Assembly (NCBI GenBank): GCA_003695675.1
Contig: RFIA01000191.1
Span: 1-39,793, forward strand
Length of the DNA stretch: 39,793 nucleotides
Direction: 5' to 3'
Origin: Chloroflexota bacterium
Lineage (GTDB): Bacteria > Chloroflexota > Anaerolineae > Aggregatilineales > Phototrophicaceae
Shown here: in pieces, positions 36,100 to 39,793 of the stretch
Position numbering within the stretch: the first letter of the stretch is position 1
How the letters are laid out: the number at the start of each line of letters is the position of its first letter
Notes under the pieces: model-generated
Told to the model about the DNA's origin: nothing
The model's input: only the letters and a program-made list of their open reading frames with translations
Database searches by the model: none
Position numbers and translations under genes: made by a program

Positions 36100-37602
36100 A
36101 TGTCCTCATTTCTATCGCGTAGACTCAATGAACAGGCAAAAAAAGAAGCGGATGAAGCTGCAGCTCGTGATGCAGCCTTCAAAGGGTTCGTCACTGATGA
36201 AGCTGACACTGACGCTGACGAGACGTCAAAAGATGCGGGGATTCAAGACCTGCGAGCTGAAACGCCGTCGGAGGTTAGCGCCGCGCAGCCACGACGTGCC
36301 CCGACCTCGTCGAAAGTCGCGGCGCTGCGCAAAAAGATTCGGACGAAACTCCTCGCACATCCTGACGAAGCCGACCAATGGCAACGTGGCGATGTTGAAA
36401 AAGAGCAATTGTTGCTTTCACGTTTGCAAACCATCCTCGACAAAGCCGGGGCAGACTTGAGCGCATTTGAGCTGGAAGAACTCAAAGAAGGTTTGCTCAA
36501 CGACTTGATGGGCTTCGGGCCGATTCAACCCCTCATCGACAACAAGACTTGTTCCGAAATCATGGTCAATGGCCCACAACAAGTCTTTGCAGAATTCAAA
36601 GGCAAGCTGACACTCACCGACGTCAGCTTTGATGACGAAGACCATGTGTTGTGGACGGCACAGCGTATTGTACGGCCTTTGCAGCGCAAACTCGACCGCG
36701 CCCATCCAATGGTTGATGCTCGCTTGCCGGACGGCTCTCGTGTACATATCGTCTCGCAACCCTCGGCATTGAACGGCACCACCATCACCATTCGTAAATT
36801 CCCTGAAAAGCCACTGACCGTTGATGATTTGATTCGGTTCGGCTCCTTCACGAAAGAAGTCGCGGAATTTCTCGAAGCGTGTGTGGTTTCGCGTTTGAAT
36901 ATCGTCGTTTCTGGCGGGACGGGTTCAGGTAAAACGACATTGTTGAATGTTCTCAGCGCTTTCATCCCGGACGAAGAGCGCATCATCACGATTGAAGATG
37001 CCGCCGAATTACAATTGTCGCAGACGCATGTCGTCCGGCTCGAAACCGCCCCGCCAATTCCGGGCGGTGATGGCATCACGGGTAGTCTCATCATTCGCGA
37101 CCTCGTGAAGGGGGCATTGCGTATGCGCCCCGACCGCATCGTCGTCGGCGAGTGTCGCTCCGGCGAAGCGCTCGACATGTTGCAGGCGATGAACACCGGC
37201 CATGACGGTTCGTTGACGACGGTGCATAGTAACAGCCCACGCGATGCAGTGTCGCGTCTCGAAACATTGTGCATGATGGCCGGGATGGATTTACCGGTGG
37301 AAGTCATCCGGCGGCAGATTGTGAGCGCTGTTGATTTGATCGTGCAACAAGCACGTTTGCAAGACGGTTCGCGTAAAATCATCCAAATCACTGAAATCCA
37401 AGGCATGGAAGGCGAACAGGTAACGTTACAAGACATCTTCGTTTATCAAACCCCCGACCAGAAGGGGCGAGGGCCGTCACATCATGGCGGCGGTGAGTTG
37501 AAACCGACCGGCTTCCGTCCCAAGTTTATCGACCGCTTGGAAGAAAATGGTTTCAGATTCAGCGCGAAAACGTTCAGCGGTGGCAATAATCAATTCGGTT
37601 GA
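36100..37602 (+). CDS. cpaF: CpaF/TadA-type secretion ATPase
   Basis: The 500-residue protein has a charged low-complexity N-terminus (1-70), the helical N-domain of CpaF (about 75-240, with LMGFGPIQPLIDN and EIMVNGP), and a secretion ATPase domain: Walker A GGTGSGKT (272-279), Asp box IEDAAELQL (298-306), Walker B IVVGE (347-351) and His box GHDGSLTTVHS (367-377). It should form a hexameric cytoplasmic motor for a Flp/Tad pilus or related machine. GGGTGG precedes the ATG. No tadB, tadC, pilin or prepilin peptidase gene is beside it, so the rest of the machine is elsewhere. The C-terminal tail (about 455-500) is Gly/His-rich and unusual. Confidence 0.93.
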   Translation: MSSFLSRRLNEQAKKEADEAAARDAAFKGFVTDEADTDADETSKDAGIQDLRAETPSEVSAAQPRRAPTSSKVAALRKKIRTKLLAHPDEADQWQRGDVEKEQLLLSRLQTILDKAGADLSAFELEELKEGLLNDLMGFGPIQPLIDNKTCSEIMVNGPQQVFAEFKGKLTLTDVSFDDEDHVLWTAQRIVRPLQRKLDRAHPMVDARLPDGSRVHIVSQPSALNGTTITIRKFPEKPLTVDDLIRFGSFTKEVAEFLEACVVSRLNIVVSGGTGSGKTTLLNVLSAFIPDEERIITIEDAAELQLSQTHVVRLETAPPIPGGDGITGSLIIRDLVKGALRMRPDRIVVGECRSGEALDMLQAMNTGHDGSLTTVHSNSPRDAVSRLETLCMMAGMDLPVEVIRRQIVSAVDLIVQQARLQDGSRKIIQITEIQGMEGEQVTLQDIFVYQTPDQKGRGPSHHGGGELKPTGFRPKFIDRLEENGFRFSAKTFSGGNNQFG

Positions 37603-37638
37603 TGCTTTACCTGAACAACAACCACATCATCGCTTCGC

Positions 37639-37667
37639 TTTTGGAATATGCCGTTCGCGTGTATAAT
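37639..37667 (+). promoter_or_regulatory. candidate promoter of the secreted repeat protein
   Basis: A perfect TATAAT lies at 37662-37667, 44 bp before the ATG. A weak -35, TTTTGG at 37639-37644, has 17-bp spacing. Confidence 0.4.
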
Positions 37668-37711
37668 CAGTAGCACGGTGTTCGGGTGCATATTTTGAAG
37701 AAGGACTGAAG

Positions 37712-39448
37712 ATGCGACGGTACGGATTTTTGTTCATCATCACAGTATTGTTATTGATGGCCGGTGTGATGGCGGCAGCACCGACACAACAAACCGAGAT
37801 TACGCCCTTTCAACGGCTGGTATTTGATGCACGCGGCGATCTCGAAAACTTGGCAGACACCGTCATCGGGCAGGGAGAACGCCCGCCAAATTGGACATTC
37901 AATTTTGAAATCGAATCGCCAACCTACACGATTGACTTGTGGTTCGACAACGAACAATTGGCCGATGTCATTTTCGGCATTGACCAGCGCCCGCCAGAGT
38001 GGTTCGGCGGCGACGCAACAACGCTAGAGATTCTCGGTCGCAATATCCGGCACGATCTCGAAATTAACGCCGACACCGTATTCGGCGTTGATGTTCGCCC
38101 AGACGAGTGGCGTGGCGCGAGTCCGGTTTTCCGTTGCAGCCGCGCTTTACAAAATCTGCTCACGCTCAGCAGCAGCATCTACAATATCACACCGCAAACA
38201 CCGAACTCAGCGCTGAACTTTTGCTCGGCAACCACTGCCGAAGTCGATGAGCAACTCGTCAATACGATCTTCAGCGACCCTACGCTCGACTCGCAATTGA
38301 ACGATTTGATTCTCGCAGTGCGCGGCGACCTTGAACGCCTCGCCAACGAAACGCTCGGCCTCAACAACCGGCCTGAGGGTTGGACGGGCAACACCAATCC
38401 CAATTCGTTGACCTTGGCGGGCGACAATTTCCTCGATATCGAATCGCTGGCCAATAACCAACTCGGCATGGGAGTGCGCCCCGATGAATGGATTGGCGTG
38501 CTCAGCAATCAACCAGCGCTCATCTTCCGCAATCAACGTCACGATCTTGAATTGCTGGCCGACGCCACGCTCGGTGATGCCGTGCGCCCGCATGGTTGGC
38601 AAGGCGAAGACCCAACACTGCGTTGCAATGTCGCCGTCAGCGATTTGCGTCTCGTGTTGGAGCAAAACTTCGAGGAATTCGCCTTCACTGTAGACCCGAC
38701 GACGCCCAATTTTTGTCAAGCCGCCTCGGTGTCTTTGAGTCAATTTGCCGAGCGACCACAAATTGATGAAGACCTCGTAGTCGCCGATGAGGACTCGCGC
38801 TTTATGGCCGAATCGCAAATTGCATTCGCTTATCTCGATGTCGCCGCCACGCAATATATGGGCATGATGCCACAAGGAACGCGTTTCAGAGCGTGGTATC
38901 GCAACTTCGGCGATTCGAATATGATGTTCGTCAGCGGCGAAAATTTCGCGCTCTACATCGACCGTCGTTGGACAACCCTGACAGAGACGACATTCAACAC
39001 GCTGCCGACCTTACAAGGGGTACGCCCGTTGACATTCTGCGATGCCGCATGGTGTGACGGACCCGGCCCGACACCCACCCCGACAGGATTCGGTGCGGTC
39101 GAACAATTGGCCTTCCTCGCGACACAACCGGCGCCGCCACAAGCCGAAGAAATTGAAAACAAGACGACGGTCAACTGGAATCATATTCGCGTCACCTATT
39201 TGCAGGACAACACCGTAACCGGCACGGCACAGGTCACGTTGGAGATTTGTCAAGAAGTCACACAAATTACCTGCGAACCGGTGACGAGTATCTTCGACAA
39301 CCTCAACGGCGCGCCCAAACCGGTCATCTCAACCTTCAACGGCCAGAACGTCTACGAATTTAGTTATGGGTACACATCGAACTTGACCGTTGAAGGCCCG
39401 ACCCTCGTCTCACCCGATGTGTGGATTAGCGACCCGACGATACGATGA
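37712..39448 (+). CDS. secreted protein with six 36-residue repeats in two duplicated modules (unknown family)
   Basis: The ATG has AAGGA 7 bp upstream. A signal peptide (1-23, RR then FLFIITVLLLMAGVMAAA) shows export. Six repeats of the form R-x-D-L-E-x-L-A-(D/N)-x-x-(L/F)-G-x-x-x-R-P-x-x-W follow; the repeat tryptophans are W61, W97, W133 and W224, W260, W296, exactly 36 apart within each set. Each set of three is followed by a cysteine pair (C142/C171 and C305/C335), and the two modules are offset by 163 residues. After them come a domain with QGTRFRAWYRNFGDSN (about 360-450), a Pro/Thr linker (452-459) and a C-terminal beta-rich domain to 578 with one cysteine pair (C513/C521). I know no named family for the repeat. 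Extracellular binding or structural role is likely. Confidence 0.75.
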   Translation: MRRYGFLFIITVLLLMAGVMAAAPTQQTEITPFQRLVFDARGDLENLADTVIGQGERPPNWTFNFEIESPTYTIDLWFDNEQLADVIFGIDQRPPEWFGGDATTLEILGRNIRHDLEINADTVFGVDVRPDEWRGASPVFRCSRALQNLLTLSSSIYNITPQTPNSALNFCSATTAEVDEQLVNTIFSDPTLDSQLNDLILAVRGDLERLANETLGLNNRPEGWTGNTNPNSLTLAGDNFLDIESLANNQLGMGVRPDEWIGVLSNQPALIFRNQRHDLELLADATLGDAVRPHGWQGEDPTLRCNVAVSDLRLVLEQNFEEFAFTVDPTTPNFCQAASVSLSQFAERPQIDEDLVVADEDSRFMAESQIAFAYLDVAATQYMGMMPQGTRFRAWYRNFGDSNMMFVSGENFALYIDRRWTTLTETTFNTLPTLQGVRPLTFCDAAWCDGPGPTPTPTGFGAVEQLAFLATQPAPPQAEEIENKTTVNWNHIRVTYLQDNTVTGTAQVTLEICQEVTQITCEPVTSIFDNLNGAPKPVISTFNGQNVYEFSYGYTSNLTVEGPTLVSPDVWISDPTIR

Positions 39449-39469
39449 TGCGTCCTTGAATATTCAACC

Positions 39470-39503
39470 AATCCCCTGCACTGCATACGGTCAGGGGATT
39501 TTT
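39470..39503 (+). terminator. intrinsic terminator of the secreted repeat protein gene
   Basis: AATCCCCTG (39470-39478) and CAGGGGATT (39492-39500) form a perfect 9-bp stem with a 13-nt loop, followed by TTTGCTTT. It is 21 bp past the stop. Confidence 0.8.
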
Positions 39504-39582
39504 GCTTTATATCAATGCGCGTTACGCCGTCAAGCACCGCCGAAAGCCGACACTGAAAAATGTTGCGAAAAAGTTTACCTTT

Positions 39583-39611
39583 TTGTCAATACAGGGGCAC
39601 GATTTTGTGAT
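39583..39611 (+). promoter_or_regulatory. possible promoter in the right-end gap
   Basis: TTGTCA (39583-39588) and TGTGAT (39606-39611) are separated by 17 bp. Downstream, GGAG leads to an ATG at about 39633 with a stop after four codons, so no gene product is visible; the downstream RNA may be non-coding, or the match may be chance. Confidence 0.2.
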
Positions 39612-39708
39612 AGGCTGTTCTTGGAGTGAAAAATGCTGACAACTTGACAGCTCATGCGGCGAAATCAGCAAGTCTCGCACGGTAAGGGAAATTGATAATT
39701 GATCTTGT

Positions 39709-39793
39709 TTAAGCCCAAAAAGCCTTCTTCAAATCAGCAAATTCTTCGACAGGCCCATCGAACTTATTGCGACCGAGTTCAAGAACATAGACA
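39709..39793 (-). CDS. 3' end of an unidentified minus-strand gene
   Basis: Read on the minus strand from the right edge, an open frame of 27 codons ends in TAA at 39709-39711; its last residues are GPVEEFADLKKAFWA. It has no stop to the window edge and a balanced amphipathic composition, so it is probably the tip of a real protein. Too short to name. Confidence 0.4.
   Translation of the reverse strand, partial: VYVLELGRNKFDGPVEEFADLKKAFWA

Noticed and set aside
35904-36122. 72-codon frame before cpaF
   Set aside because: It overlaps the cpaF start, has no ribosome site and no recognisable sequence pattern.

Overview
The window looks like a chromosome segment of a Chloroflexota bacterium, probably Anaerolineae or a near relative. 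The reasons are a mid-GC composition, Thr/Pro-rich surface stalks with VTNTP motifs, a sortase, very long multi-GAF histidine kinases, a free-standing CpaF-type ATPase and a TldD/TldE pair. This placement rests on style of gene content, not on a marker gene. No rRNA, tRNA, CRISPR array, IS element or prophage was found.

Left part (1-16.1 kb): the 3' part of an Mrr-type restriction endonuclease; then mostly minus-strand housekeeping and accessory genes: a MetX-like hydrolase, a DapA-superfamily lyase, an ABC exporter, a DJ-1/PfpI protein, an HtrA protease, a PcrA/UvrD helicase and a TldE-TldD protease operon. Between them lie plus-strand genes for a TPR protein, a sortase and an unknown membrane protein. 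A family of short intergenic repeats built on an 8-nt period (CRCARAGA) recurs in most gaps here.

Middle (16.5-23.2 kb, plus strand): a membrane-anchored endonuclease/exonuclease/phosphatase-family protein; a TIR-domain protein with one membrane span and a long Thr/Pro stalk; a membrane pentapeptide-repeat protein; a GAF histidine kinase; a stand-alone receiver; and a universal stress protein behind a promoter framed by an inverted repeat. The pentapeptide, kinase and receiver genes are tightly spaced and the TIR gene lies just upstream. This is the best candidate for an undescribed signalling system.

Right part (23.2-35.5 kb, minus strand): a receiver plus degenerate-GGDEF regulator, a 2744-residue kinase with three PAS and twelve GAF domains, a second stand-alone receiver, an alpha/beta hydrolase translationally coupled to thiamine pyrophosphokinase, and a DUF402 protein. 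The first three form a probable phosphorelay.

Right end (36.1-39.8 kb): a CpaF/TadA ATPase without other pilus genes, then a secreted protein of unknown family with a strikingly regular internal duplication (36-residue repeats, three per 163-residue module, two modules), a clear terminator, and the 3' tip of a minus-strand gene.
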